Of a stretch of 64,000 bases of DNA, positions 46,461 through 54,974 are shown in pieces (position 1 is the stretch's first letter; the number at the start of each line of letters is the position of its first letter). A program made the translations under genes and the position numbers. The notes under the pieces are model-generated. The model saw only the letters and a program-made list of their open reading frames with translations. It did no database searches and was not told the origin of the DNA. Origin of the DNA: an uncultured Verrucomicrobiota bacterium (GTDB lineage: Bacteria > Verrucomicrobiota > Verrucomicrobiia > Opitutales > Opitutaceae); assembly GCA_903876795.1 (NCBI GenBank), contig CAIRBK010000072.1:1-64000 (forward strand), written 5' to 3'.

Positions 46461-48337
46461 AAAGACACCTACACAAACTGCTCGCCGTGCTGCCCCTTGC
46501 TTTGCTGATCCTGGCTCACCCCATCAGCACCCTGGGTGCTCCGACCGCCAAGATTGAAGCCCGCGGCGTTGTGCCCCAGGCCAAAGGCCTGCCCTGGGGC
46601 GAAAATCCGCTCGCCACCCTTGATGGAACCAAGCTCAAGCCCGGTTTCGCCAAACGCGTCGATTCCGCAGGCACTCCCTTCAAGCACATCCTCTCCTTCA
46701 CCACCGCCGACTACAAGGGCTCCCCTTGGGGCTTGCAGATCGTCCTGCCATCGCAGGCTCCGCTCAAAAAAGACACCGTCGTTTACGCTGAGTTTTACGC
46801 CCGCACCGTCTCATCCCGACAGGAATCCGGCTCCGCCTTTGTTCACTCCGTATTGGAGTTACGCCGCGATCCCCATACCAAAAGCCTTAGTGCCACCGGC
46901 ATGGCCAGCCCCGACGGAAACTGGGTGCGCATAGCCCAGGCCGGAGTCATCAAAGCCGACTACGCACCCGGCGAGGCCAGCTTTAACTTCCAGCTGGGCT
47001 ACGACCGGGACCAAGTGATCGAGATCGCCGACCTCCGCCTCGTGGACCTCGGACCCGGCATCGAACTTCGCACCCTGCCCCTCAGCAAATCCACCTATGT
47101 GGGGCGCGAAGCCAACGCCCCCTGGCGGACTGATGCCCAGGCCCGCATCGAAAAACTGCGCAAAGGCGATTTTGCGATCACCGTTCTCGGAGCCAACGGC
47201 AAACCCGTTCCCAATGCCCGTGTGCAGGTGGAAATGACCCGCCACGCCTTCCCCTTCGGCACCGCCGTGGTTCCCGACCTGCTCATCGACCAAAGCCCCG
47301 ACTCCGACAAATACCGCCAGTGGGTCCTCGAAAACTGCTCCCGCGTCGTCATCGAAAACCACCTCAAATGGCCGAATTGGGAGGGCGGTCTGAAACCCCT
47401 TGATCCCGCCAAACCGAACGACTGGCGCCGCACCCGCGAGACCACCCTCAAGAGCCTCGCCTGGCTCAATGAACAGGGCATCGAAATCAAGGGCCACAAC
47501 CTCATCTGGCCCAGTTGGAAACACAGCACCAAACGCGTCAAAGACCTCAAGGACGACCCCACCGCCCTGCGCGCCGCCTGCGAGGACCGCATCAAGGATG
47601 CCCTCGGCGTCACCGCCCCCTACCGCCTCGTCGAATGGGACGTGGTCAACGAAAACTTCGCCAACCACGACATCACCGACATCCTCGGGCCCGACGCCAT
47701 CGTGGAGTGGTTCAAACTCGCCCGCCGCCACTACCCCGACGGCAAACTCATCTACAACGACTACGCCCACCTCACCAGTTCCGGCATCTCCCCCTTTAAA
47801 ACCTACGTCGAAGACCTCGTGCTCCGCCTCAAAGCCGCCGGTGCCCCCGTGGACGGCCTGGGCATCCAGGCCCATTTCGGCGGTATCCTCAACAGCCCTA
47901 CCAACGTGATCGCCGAACTCGACCGTCTCCACGCCAAGCTCGGCGTCGAGCTCTCCCTCACCGAATTCGACGTCAACACCTACGACGAAGACGTGCAGGC
48001 CGACTACACCCGCGACATCCTCACCGCCGCCTTCGCCTCGCCCCACGTCACCTCCTTCCTCATGTGGGGCTTCTGGGAAAAAGCCCACTGGATCAAAAAC
48101 GCCGCCCTCTTCCGCGCCGACTGGACGCCCAAGCCCAACGCCAAGGCCTGGAGCGATCTGGTCAAGGGCGCCTGGTGGACACGCGCCACCCTCACCACCG
48201 ACTCCGCCGGCCGCGCCTCCCTGCGCGGATTCAAAGGCGACTACACGATCACCGTTACTGCGGACGGCTCTTCGCACACCCGCAAAATCTCCATCGGCAG
48301 CGCTCCTGAAAAACTGGAGATCAAGCTGACACCCTAG
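46457..48337 (+). CDS. GH10 endo-1,4-beta-xylanase with N-terminal CBM-like region
   Basis: This 626-aa protein has a signal peptide (MKRHLHKLLAVLPLALLILA) and a beta-sandwich-like region (about 35-205) resembling a carbohydrate-binding module. The GH10 catalytic domain covers about 255-575. The acid/base is Glu399 in WDVVNENF and the nucleophile is Glu503 in LTEFDVN, both in family context; GHNLIWPSW and GIQAHFGG are further GH10 marks. It is predicted to cleave xylan backbones outside the cell. A short C-terminal beta-region (RASLRGFKGDYTITV) may aid anchoring. It starts at ATGA overlapping the remnant's stop. Its own stop shares CTAG (48334-48337) with the convergent oxidoreductase stop. 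Confidence 0.93.
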   Translation: MKRHLHKLLAVLPLALLILAHPISTLGAPTAKIEARGVVPQAKGLPWGENPLATLDGTKLKPGFAKRVDSAGTPFKHILSFTTADYKGSPWGLQIVLPSQAPLKKDTVVYAEFYARTVSSRQESGSAFVHSVLELRRDPHTKSLSATGMASPDGNWVRIAQAGVIKADYAPGEASFNFQLGYDRDQVIEIADLRLVDLGPGIELRTLPLSKSTYVGREANAPWRTDAQARIEKLRKGDFAITVLGANGKPVPNARVQVEMTRHAFPFGTAVVPDLLIDQSPDSDKYRQWVLENCSRVVIENHLKWPNWEGGLKPLDPAKPNDWRRTRETTLKSLAWLNEQGIEIKGHNLIWPSWKHSTKRVKDLKDDPTALRAACEDRIKDALGVTAPYRLVEWDVVNENFANHDITDILGPDAIVEWFKLARRHYPDGKLIYNDYAHLTSSGISPFKTYVEDLVLRLKAAGAPVDGLGIQAHFGGILNSPTNVIAELDRLHAKLGVELSLTEFDVNTYDEDVQADYTRDILTAAFASPHVTSFLMWGFWEKAHWIKNAALFRADWTPKPNAKAWSDLVKGAWWTRATLTTDSAGRASLRGFKGDYTITVTADGSSHTRKISIGSAPEKLEIKLTP

Positions 48338-49497
48338 ACGGGACCGCACAACTCCGGCAGGCCGAACTCCGCCAGCACGGCGGAAACACGCTGTGGTTGC
48401 CCGGTTTTCACACTGCGGTTCATGGCTTCGAGCGTCGCCACGGTGCGCAGTCCGTCGCGGAGATCCGGCCGGGCAAGGGTCTTTTCGTGAAGGCTGCGCG
48501 CTAGGTGATCCAGGTAGTTTTGAAACTCACCCGCGTGGTGGCTGTGCCCGCCGAAACGCCAGTAGTAGGGATGCCAGGCGGAGAAGTCTTCCTCCCGCTC
48601 AACCGCCTGGCCGTTTTCCATGATGCGTCGCTGATAGTTTAACTGGGCGAAATTGGCGATGGAGACGCCTTCGGTGCCCCGGACGATGCATTGGATCATG
48701 TCCTGGGCTTTGTTCGCGAGCGTCAGTTGTCCGTAATGACCGCTCACCCGTGCCAATTCCCCCGAGCGGGTTTTCATCACAAAGTGCAACGCATCGGGAT
48801 TGATCTGGCCGAGTGCGCGGGCGTGCCGGGTGGAGAGACCGTAGCCCATGACTTCCTCGATGTCGGGCAGGTGCCCGCGGACGAGATCGACCGCATGGCT
48901 GAGGCCTTGAAACACCTCGTTTACGCCTTCGCCGCGGGTCCACGGTTTGGTGTAAAACCAGCGATGGTCGCCGAAGTAATGCGCCTCGACGGCGGTCAAC
49001 GCGCCGTGGAGTCCGTTAACCACATCCTCGCGCTGCCGCCACATCGGGTGGATGAAGCGCGAACTTTGGCCGACGAGCACCTGGCACCCGGCGGCCCGGG
49101 CGGCGGCTAGCAGGGACGGGCCGTGCGACAGATCGGTGATGAGCGGCTTGGTGCAGATGACGTGTTTACCCGCCTCCAAGGTGGAGCGGATGTGTTGCGC
49201 GTGCAGCGCATCAGGCGTGTAGATTGCGATGGCATCTATCGCGGGATCGACCAGCAGCTCCTCCATCCGCGTCGTGCCCGGACATTCAAGGCCGAACTCT
49301 TTTTTGCGTTCCGCAATGAGCTCGGTGTTGAGGTCGCAGATGTTGACCAGCGTCCACAATCGGCTGCTCACCGCAGCCGACACTATGCTGCGCCCCTCAC
49401 CTAGGCCGATAACGCCCAAGCCCATCTTTCGAGGCGGGGTGTAGTCGTGTGAAAACGGGCTGTGCGTGGGAAGCTGCGAGTTGGACCAAGAGATCAT
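48334..49497 (-). CDS. Gfo/Idh/MocA family oxidoreductase
   Basis: This 387-aa cytoplasmic protein has the family's N-terminal NAD(P)-binding pattern (KMGLGVIGLGEGRSIV), an IAIYTPDALHAQHI segment after the fourth strand and EAGKHVICTKPLITD with the conserved Lys of the 'EKP' motif (here TKP). A C-terminal beta-sheet domain follows (HYFGDHRWFYTKPWTRGEG, FQGLSHAVDLVRGHL with the catalytic His region). Family members oxidise or reduce sugars and inositols. The start at 49497 was chosen among several Met codons. It lies downstream of two AraC regulators on the same strand, one of which may control it, and converges on the xylanase gene with a 4-base stop overlap. Confidence 0.85.
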   Translation of the reverse strand: MISWSNSQLPTHSPFSHDYTPPRKMGLGVIGLGEGRSIVSAAVSSRLWTLVNICDLNTELIAERKKEFGLECPGTTRMEELLVDPAIDAIAIYTPDALHAQHIRSTLEAGKHVICTKPLITDLSHGPSLLAAARAAGCQVLVGQSSRFIHPMWRQREDVVNGLHGALTAVEAHYFGDHRWFYTKPWTRGEGVNEVFQGLSHAVDLVRGHLPDIEEVMGYGLSTRHARALGQINPDALHFVMKTRSGELARVSGHYGQLTLANKAQDMIQCIVRGTEGVSIANFAQLNYQRRIMENGQAVEREEDFSAWHPYYWRFGGHSHHAGEFQNYLDHLARSLHEKTLARPDLRDGLRTVATLEAMNRSVKTGQPQRVSAVLAEFGLPELCGPV

Positions 49498-49609
49498 CCG
49501 CACACAATAGCGGAAACGCTCCGGCATATCTTCGCATGTGGAGACGAAGACCTCTCACTTTGCGCGGCAGCGCCGGGAGTATTCGAGCTTTCCGACCATC
49601 TGCCTGGAG

Positions 49610-50413
49610 TCAGGTTGTTTGACCCGGTGCGCGCCCGCACAATTTCCGGTGAACGCGGTGAAACTGCGCGTAGCTGCCGAAACCGGCGTCGAGCGCGCAG
49701 GCCAGCAGGGTGCGCTCTGGAAACCGGCGGCTCAGATGCCAGAAACGCTCCAGCCGGCGGCGGTTGCGATAATCGGTCAGGGTCACGCCCATGGTCCGGC
49801 GAAACAGCCGGTTCAGATGCGCGGCCTCCAGTCCGCAGACCCGGGCCAAGTCCGGGGTCTCGTCGTTCTCGCCCAGGTCCAAGGCGTCGAGCGCACGCGT
49901 CACTGAAGGCGGCAACACGTCGTTCGCCACCGTCGGCTCGCCTGCGTCAAACTCCGCCCAACTTTTGTGGAGCAGATAGCCGAGGGCGGCGTTGAGCAAA
50001 GCCGGGTTGCCCTGCGTTTCGGCGTGCCTCGCCGATTGGAGCACGTTTTCGAGTCCGCCGATGATCGTCGGATGGATCATACGGACAAAATGGCCCGGCG
50101 GATTTGCGGAGAGCATCGGCGAGTCGCGGTCTTGGCCAAACGACTTCGTCACCAAACTCGGCTTAAAAACCACCACCCAAAAATCCAACTCGGCGCCGTG
50201 CTGGACGATCAGGTGATTCTGCCCGCGAAACAGCCAGGCCATCGAATGAGGCGCAAGACGGTAGAGCTGCGGCCCCACCCGGTAAGTAACGGATCCGCTC
50301 AGCAACAGATTGAGTTCCAGTTCATCATGCCGGTGTTCGCGCAAGGCCGGCAGCGCGCTAAAATGCATGACCGATCCGGCGTGCCCGGGGGGAATGTGCA
50401 GTCGTTGTTTCAT
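49610..50413 (-). CDS. AraC-family transcriptional regulator
   Basis: This 267-aa protein has a cupin-like sensor region (residues about 20-100, HRHDELELNLLLSGSVTYRVG, RLAPHSMAWLFRGQNH). A C-terminal AraC double HTH lies at about 170-260 (TPDLARVCGLEAAHLNRLFRRTMGVTLTDYRNRRRLERFWHLSRR region, then LACALDAGFGSYAQFHRVHRKLCGRAPG). The sensor probably binds a sugar. It lies 112 bases upstream of the Gfo/Idh/MocA gene on the same strand and 48 bases after another AraC gene, so these three genes may form one unit. Confidence 0.88.
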   Translation of the reverse strand: MKQRLHIPPGHAGSVMHFSALPALREHRHDELELNLLLSGSVTYRVGPQLYRLAPHSMAWLFRGQNHLIVQHGAELDFWVVVFKPSLVTKSFGQDRDSPMLSANPPGHFVRMIHPTIIGGLENVLQSARHAETQGNPALLNAALGYLLHKSWAEFDAGEPTVANDVLPPSVTRALDALDLGENDETPDLARVCGLEAAHLNRLFRRTMGVTLTDYRNRRRLERFWHLSRRFPERTLLACALDAGFGSYAQFHRVHRKLCGRAPGQTT

Positions 50414-50461
50414 GCCGAATGAGGTTTGAGAACGGCTTAGCTTGGAATCACAAGACCGCTT

Positions 50462-51352
50462 CTATGCTCCCGACTGCCGCCACGCGCGCGGCGAAGCCCC
50501 CAGCCGCGCCTGAAACGCCCGTTGCAAACTCGACACCGACTCGAAGCCCGTCTCCAGGCTGATTTCCAACACCGACTTCGCAGTGCCGCGCAGCAAGGCC
50601 GCCGCCGTGCGCACCCGCAAATCATGCTGATAGGCGAGGGGAGCGCAGCCCATCGTCTGGCGGAAAACCCGCCGAAACTGGGGTTCACTCAACCCGCAAA
50701 GCCTAGCCAACTCCCCCATGAGCAGCGGGCGCGCGTAATCGCGAACCAGGATTTGCAGCGCGGGCGCGAGGCGTCCGAAATCCGGCGCACGCGCCCCCGC
50801 CTCTTCCGGCCGCCGGGCCGCGCGCTGGCGCTGTGCGTGTATCAGGATTTGCGCGACCAAGGTCCGCAGCATCGCACCCCGGCCCGGCGCATCCGCCGCG
50901 ATTTCCTCTGCCAGCCGGATGATCGCCTGCGCCAGAGCCGGGTGCGTGGCGGCGGCGAATACCTGCGCAAACCCCGCCCCGCGCAGCCCCGCCGTCTCCA
51001 GCCAGCCGGGGTCGAGAGCGCCCGGGGGAATCAGCCGCGCCGGGTCGAGATAAATCCATGTCCACCGACTGCTCGTGCCCGGCGCACTCCGCGCGAAATG
51101 CGGCTCGCCCGCCGGGATGATGACCACATCGCCCGTGGCAAACGTGCGCACCTGATCCCCGATCATAAACACGCCATGCCCCCCGTGACAGCAGCCCAGC
51201 TCCAGGCATTGATGCACGTGCAATCGCGTGATCGGGCGGTCACTCAGTTCATAATCCGCATCCGCCCAGATCGGCTCCTCCGGCGGAAGGGTTATCGGCC
51301 ATATCTCAATCGCCAAAGCGGATGATCGTTTTTGCTTCATAGCAGATGCCAT
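50462..51352 (-). CDS. AraC-family transcriptional regulator
   Basis: This 296-aa protein has an N-terminal cupin-like domain (ITRLHVHQCLELGCCHGGHG, FATGDVVIIPAGEPH) suited to sugar binding. The C-terminal AraC HTH pair lies at about residues 200-290 (MGELARLCGLSEPQFRRVFRQTMGCAPLAYQHDLRVRTAAALLRG region, then EISLETGFESVSSLQRAFQARLGASPRAWR). It heads a leftward unit with a second AraC regulator and the Gfo/Idh/MocA gene. It is divergent from the IclR gene across 146 bases. MKQKRSS four codons in is an alternative start. Confidence 0.88.
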   Translation of the reverse strand: MASAMKQKRSSALAIEIWPITLPPEEPIWADADYELSDRPITRLHVHQCLELGCCHGGHGVFMIGDQVRTFATGDVVIIPAGEPHFARSAPGTSSRWTWIYLDPARLIPPGALDPGWLETAGLRGAGFAQVFAAATHPALAQAIIRLAEEIAADAPGRGAMLRTLVAQILIHAQRQRAARRPEEAGARAPDFGRLAPALQILVRDYARPLLMGELARLCGLSEPQFRRVFRQTMGCAPLAYQHDLRVRTAAALLRGTAKSVLEISLETGFESVSSLQRAFQARLGASPRAWRQSGA

Positions 51353-51479
51353 GACCGGTGTTTATGACCAAACGCGTATCAAGGATAGGTAAAACGTCAT
51401 CCTTGAAATCCCCTGAAAGGCTCTTCGTCGGTCGCCGAGGCAACCCAACGAAACAAAATGTGTTTTACTAATGTAACAA

Positions 51480-51497
51480 CGTTTGCTTAATCAAACG
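51480..51497. promoter_or_regulatory. Inverted repeat abutting the IclR start, candidate operator
   Basis: CGTTTG (51480-51485) and CAAACG (51492-51497) are perfect inverted repeats around CTTAAT, ending one base before the ATG of the IclR gene. IclR-type regulators often bind short palindromes near their own promoter, so autoregulation is plausible. It would also overlap the ribosome site, which is otherwise weak here. Confidence 0.4.
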
Positions 51498-51498
51498 C

Positions 51499-52305
51499 AT
51501 GGTCACCGCGCCCAAAACGCAAACAACGCATTCCCGCCGCTACATCGTGCCGATTCTCGAGCGCGCCTTGATCGTTCTGGAGGCCCTGGCCAAGGAACCG
51601 CGCGGCCTGGGCATCAGCGAATTGTCCCGGCTCCTGGAGCTGCCGAAGAACAGCGTCTTCCGCATCCTCACCACCCTTCACTCCAGCGGCTATTTGCAGC
51701 GGGATGAGGAGGGCCGGATTTACCGCCTTAGCCGCAAGTTGCTCGCCCTCGGTTACGAGGCGCTGGACGAGCACAATCTCGTTGAAAAATCCCTCGACGT
51801 CATGCGCGAGCTGCGCGACCAGACCGGCGAAACCGTCCTCATCGGCACACTCCTGGGTGAAACCGGTGTGGTCTTGGAGCTGGTTCCCAGCAATCAGCCG
51901 ATCAAGTTCCTCGTCGAGGTGGGCGCACGCTTTCCCTTGCACACCGCCGCCCCGGCCAAGGCGATGCTGGCCTTTCTGCCGGAGCCAGAGCAGCAGGCGC
52001 AGCTCAAGAAAATCACCTTCAAAAAATATACGTCCTCGACCCTTACCGGCGTCGCCGCATTGCGCCGAGTGCTGGAGGAGGCGCGGGCCAGCGGACTCGC
52101 CTTTGATCGCGAAGAGGAGGTGGAGAGCCTGCACTGCGTGGCGGCCCCGATCTTTAATCACCGCGGCTACCCGATCGCCGCGCTGTGGATCACCGGTCCT
52201 TCCTACCGGTTCCGACGCGAGGATTTTGCTCGCAACGGAAAAAACGTGAAGGAGGCCGCAGACCGCATTTCCGCCCGTTTCGGCCACAATCTCCTGAACC
52301 CATAA
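51499..52305 (+). CDS. IclR-family transcriptional regulator
   Basis: This 268-aa protein has an N-terminal winged HTH (residues about 17-75: PILERALIVLEALAKE, GISELSRLLELPKNSVFRIL, YLQRDEEGRIYRLSRKLLAL). An IclR effector-binding domain follows (VVLELVPSNQPIKFLVEVG, FPLHTAAPAKAMLAFLPE, GLAFDREEEVESLHCVAAPIFN). The effector domain usually senses a small carboxylate or sugar acid. The SDR gene starts 4 bases after its stop and the FAD oxidoreductase follows, so this is a self-contained regulator-plus-enzymes operon. Confidence 0.92.
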   Translation: MVTAPKTQTTHSRRYIVPILERALIVLEALAKEPRGLGISELSRLLELPKNSVFRILTTLHSSGYLQRDEEGRIYRLSRKLLALGYEALDEHNLVEKSLDVMRELRDQTGETVLIGTLLGETGVVLELVPSNQPIKFLVEVGARFPLHTAAPAKAMLAFLPEPEQQAQLKKITFKKYTSSTLTGVAALRRVLEEARASGLAFDREEEVESLHCVAAPIFNHRGYPIAALWITGPSYRFRREDFARNGKNVKEAADRISARFGHNLLNP

Positions 52306-52309
52306 AACC

Positions 52310-53044
52310 ATGAAAACCAACTCACCCACCGTCATCGTCACGGGCGCTTCCGGCGGCTACGGAGCCGGCATCGCCGAAACCTTCACCCGGCGCGGCTACC
52401 GCGTCTGGATCACCGCCCGCAACGCCGCGAAACTTGAACAGGTCGCCGCGCGCATCGGCGCCACCGCCATCGTGGCCGACGCGACCCAGCCGGCCGATTG
52501 GGATCGCGTCATCAAGACCGTCCTCGACGCCACTGGGCGCATTGATGTCCTCGTCAACAACGCCGGCGCCGCCGGCCGCATCGCGCCGACCGTTGAATTG
52601 AGCGAAGAAGAAATCCTCCAGACCATCAGCCTGAATCTCACCAGTGTCGTCCTCGGCAGCCGTCGCGTGGCTGCGGTGATGTCCGCCCAAGGCTCGGGAA
52701 CGATCATCAATTTATCCAGCGTCTGCGCGAAGTATTCCTGGCCGGGCTGGTCGATCTATTCCGCCGCCAAGGCCGGCGTGGAGCGATTCGGCAAGGGGCT
52801 CTACCTCGAAGTGCGCACTCGCGGCGTGCGCGTGACGACTCTCACGCCTTCTTGGGGCGCGACCGAGTTTTGCGACCACTCCGACATCGCCGGTCATCCG
52901 GCGAGCGATCCGGCGGTGCGCGCCAAATGCACGCATCCCCTCGAACTCGGCAAGATCGTCGCCGACATCGTCGAGACCCCCGCGCATCTGGAAATCCTCG
53001 AACTCACCGTCGTGCCGACCGTGCAGGAAATCATGCCACTCTGA
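52310..53044 (+). CDS. SDR family oxidoreductase
   Basis: This 244-aa short-chain dehydrogenase has the cofactor motif TGASGGYG (residues 11-18), NNAG (83-86), catalytic Ser136 or Ser137 (NLSS) and the Tyr150-x-x-x-Lys154 pair (YSAAK). The Arg/Asn residues after strand 2 (WITARNAAKLE) hint at NADP. SDR enzymes in such operons usually oxidise a sugar, a sugar acid or an alcohol; the substrate is unknown. It lies 4 bases after the IclR regulator and 12 before the FAD oxidoreductase, indicating joint transcription. Confidence 0.92.
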   Translation: MKTNSPTVIVTGASGGYGAGIAETFTRRGYRVWITARNAAKLEQVAARIGATAIVADATQPADWDRVIKTVLDATGRIDVLVNNAGAAGRIAPTVELSEEEILQTISLNLTSVVLGSRRVAAVMSAQGSGTIINLSSVCAKYSWPGWSIYSAAKAGVERFGKGLYLEVRTRGVRVTTLTPSWGATEFCDHSDIAGHPASDPAVRAKCTHPLELGKIVADIVETPAHLEILELTVVPTVQEIMPL

Positions 53045-53056
53045 GAAAGCCATAAA

Positions 53057-54505
53057 ATGAGCCTACTCCACTACGACCTCTGCGTGGTCGGCGCCGGCAG
53101 CGGCGGCATCGGAGCCGCGTTGGCCGCTGCCCGCGCCGGGCTTTCGGTGTTGCTCCTCGAAAAATCCGACACGCTTGGCGGCAATGCCGTGCGCGGCGGC
53201 GTGCACAACTGGGAGCCGGGCGTGGGCGGCACCGATTTCGCGTTTGAGATTTATCAACGTTTGCGGGCCATCCCGGGCGCGGTCGCGATCACACGCACCA
53301 CGCGCCATTGCTGCGCGCCGCTTCCCGGCTTGCCGACCTATCCCGGGGGCGAGGCTCTCCCCGATCCCGCCGCAACCTATCTCGATACCCTGCAACGACA
53401 CTCCGCTCACGAATATTCCCTGGTCGAAAAATTCGGCGCCATGACACCTTGGCGGGCGGTGGTCTTCGAGCCGGAAGCCTACTCGCGCGTCGTGGCGGAG
53501 ATGCTCGCGGAGACGGGGCGATGCTCCGTTCGCTTCAATACCGCTTTTCGCGAGGTGCGCGTGCGGGATGGTCACGTCGAAAGCCTCATCCTGGACAACG
53601 GTGACGAGGTGCGGGCGAAGTTTTTTGTCGATAGCACCGCCGATGCGAAACTCTGCCAGGCGGCCGGATGCGAGTTGATGCGCGGCCAGGAAGGTCGCGA
53701 CACGTTCAACGAACCCGATGCTCCCGCGCAGCCCTCGGCCAAGATCAATGCCGTGACGCTCATCTACCGGATCATGCCGCGCGCTCACGCCGCCATTGAT
53801 CCGCTGCCGCCCGATGTTCCCGCCCAATGCTGGTGGCAGGCGAGTTTTCCCTTTTCGGCGAACTTCGGCTATCCCAACGGCGACCTCAACATCAACATGC
53901 TGCCGACGATGCAGGGCGAAGAATTCCTGCGCCTCGGTTACGCGGCGGCCTATGCCGAGTGCCGACGCCGCGTTCTCGCGCACTGGCATTTTCTTCAAAC
54001 GCATCCCGATTTTCCCGAGTTCCAGCGTTACACGATCCACTGGATCGCCCCTGCGCTCGGGGTGCGCGAGACCGTGCGCGTCGTCGGCGAATCCATTCTG
54101 ACCCAGCACGACATCGCGGCCGGCATCAGCCGCCAGACCGATCCCGACCTCATCGCACTTGCCGATCACGCGATGGATCGCCACGGCGAGGGTGGGGGCT
54201 GCGTGGAGTTGAAGCAGCCTTACGGCGTGCCGTATCGCTGCCTGTTGCCAAGGGGAGTGGACAACCTGCTGGTCGCCTGCCGGGGAGCGAGTTTCAGCTC
54301 GATTTCCGCATCCAGTTGTCGGCTCTCCCGCACCATGCTGGCGCTCGGTCATGCCGCAGGCACGGCCTGTGCGTTGGCGCAGAAGCACACTCTGCCCTTG
54401 CGACAAGTGCCCGTGGAGGAACTGCGTCAACGCCTCCGCGCGCAGAATGCAGAATTGGATTGGCCCCGACCGCCGACGGCGATGAAGCGCTTAGATGAGA
54501 AGTAG
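53057..54505 (+). CDS. FAD-dependent oxidoreductase
   Basis: This 482-aa protein opens with an ADP-binding Rossmann fold, LCVVGAGSGGIGAALAAARAG and LLLEKSDTLGG, and has an Ala/Gly-rich second FAD contact near the C-terminus (RCLLPRGVDNLLVACRGASFSSISASS region, SRTMLALGHAAGTACALA). This is the FAD_oxidored pattern (PF12831-like) common in Verrucomicrobia and Planctomycetes sugar-utilisation clusters. The reaction is unknown. It is the last gene of the IclR operon. The intergenic stretch after it holds the ADP-ribosylglycohydrolase pseudogene. Confidence 0.85.
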   Translation: MSLLHYDLCVVGAGSGGIGAALAAARAGLSVLLLEKSDTLGGNAVRGGVHNWEPGVGGTDFAFEIYQRLRAIPGAVAITRTTRHCCAPLPGLPTYPGGEALPDPAATYLDTLQRHSAHEYSLVEKFGAMTPWRAVVFEPEAYSRVVAEMLAETGRCSVRFNTAFREVRVRDGHVESLILDNGDEVRAKFFVDSTADAKLCQAAGCELMRGQEGRDTFNEPDAPAQPSAKINAVTLIYRIMPRAHAAIDPLPPDVPAQCWWQASFPFSANFGYPNGDLNINMLPTMQGEEFLRLGYAAAYAECRRRVLAHWHFLQTHPDFPEFQRYTIHWIAPALGVRETVRVVGESILTQHDIAAGISRQTDPDLIALADHAMDRHGEGGGCVELKQPYGVPYRCLLPRGVDNLLVACRGASFSSISASSCRLSRTMLALGHAAGTACALAQKHTLPLRQVPVEELRQRLRAQNAELDWPRPPTAMKRLDEK

Positions 54506-54557
54506 GTTGTAACGAGGGGATCGTGTTTTCTCATACGCACAGCGAATGATCGTATTC

Positions 54558-54630
54558 GCGTCATCTTTGAGCGATTCAGCGATGAATGACCAATAAACGT
54601 CTGCTATGATGAGTTTCTGTTTCTTAACCC
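54558..54630 (+). repeat. Direct repeat of a promoter region, copy 1
   Basis: These 73 bases match 58419-58490 with only two differences: TATGAT here against TATAAT there, and one extra T in GAGTTTCTG. It precedes the decayed ADP-ribosylglycohydrolase copy. The duplicated DNA therefore includes the upstream region of the intact gene. Confidence 0.85.
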
Positions 54631-54890
54631 CTTGGAAAGCCGCCGGCGACGACGAGGCTGCGCTCGCCGCCATCCACGCGCAGCTCCTCGCGCCGGCATA
54701 CGCGCCTTGCGCCCTGCCGGGAAGCGTCGCAGGCCGCTCGCCCTAGATGACGCCACCCTGCTCGACAAACTCCACAGCGCCTGACTCGGCCACTGCGTAG
54801 GCTGCGCCCTGGGTCAGCCACTGGAATCGATGACGACCTTTACTCATCTCGAAAAACAGGGCCACGCCAACATGCAGATCCAGATTCCGT
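54631..54890 (+). pseudogene. Truncated, decayed copy of the ADP-ribosylglycohydrolase gene
   Basis: The DNA from GAAAGCCGCCGGCGACGACG onward matches 58606-58850 (AAGCCGTCGGCGACGACGAA ... GACGCCACCCTGCTCGAC ... GGCTGCGCCCTGGG), but with deletions. The start codon and first 35 or so codons are missing, as is a block coding for ADYLFNEPSDFA. Stop codons interrupt the frame (for example TAG at about 54746, TGA at about 54781). Similarity fades after about 54840. It cannot make a protein. Confidence 0.8.
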
Positions 54891-54974
54891 GAGTGGAATA
54901 CAACTCGACATCTCGCGTGATACGCCAATACCCGACCGCGATTTTCAGGCTGATTCTACCCGAGCTCTGGAATG

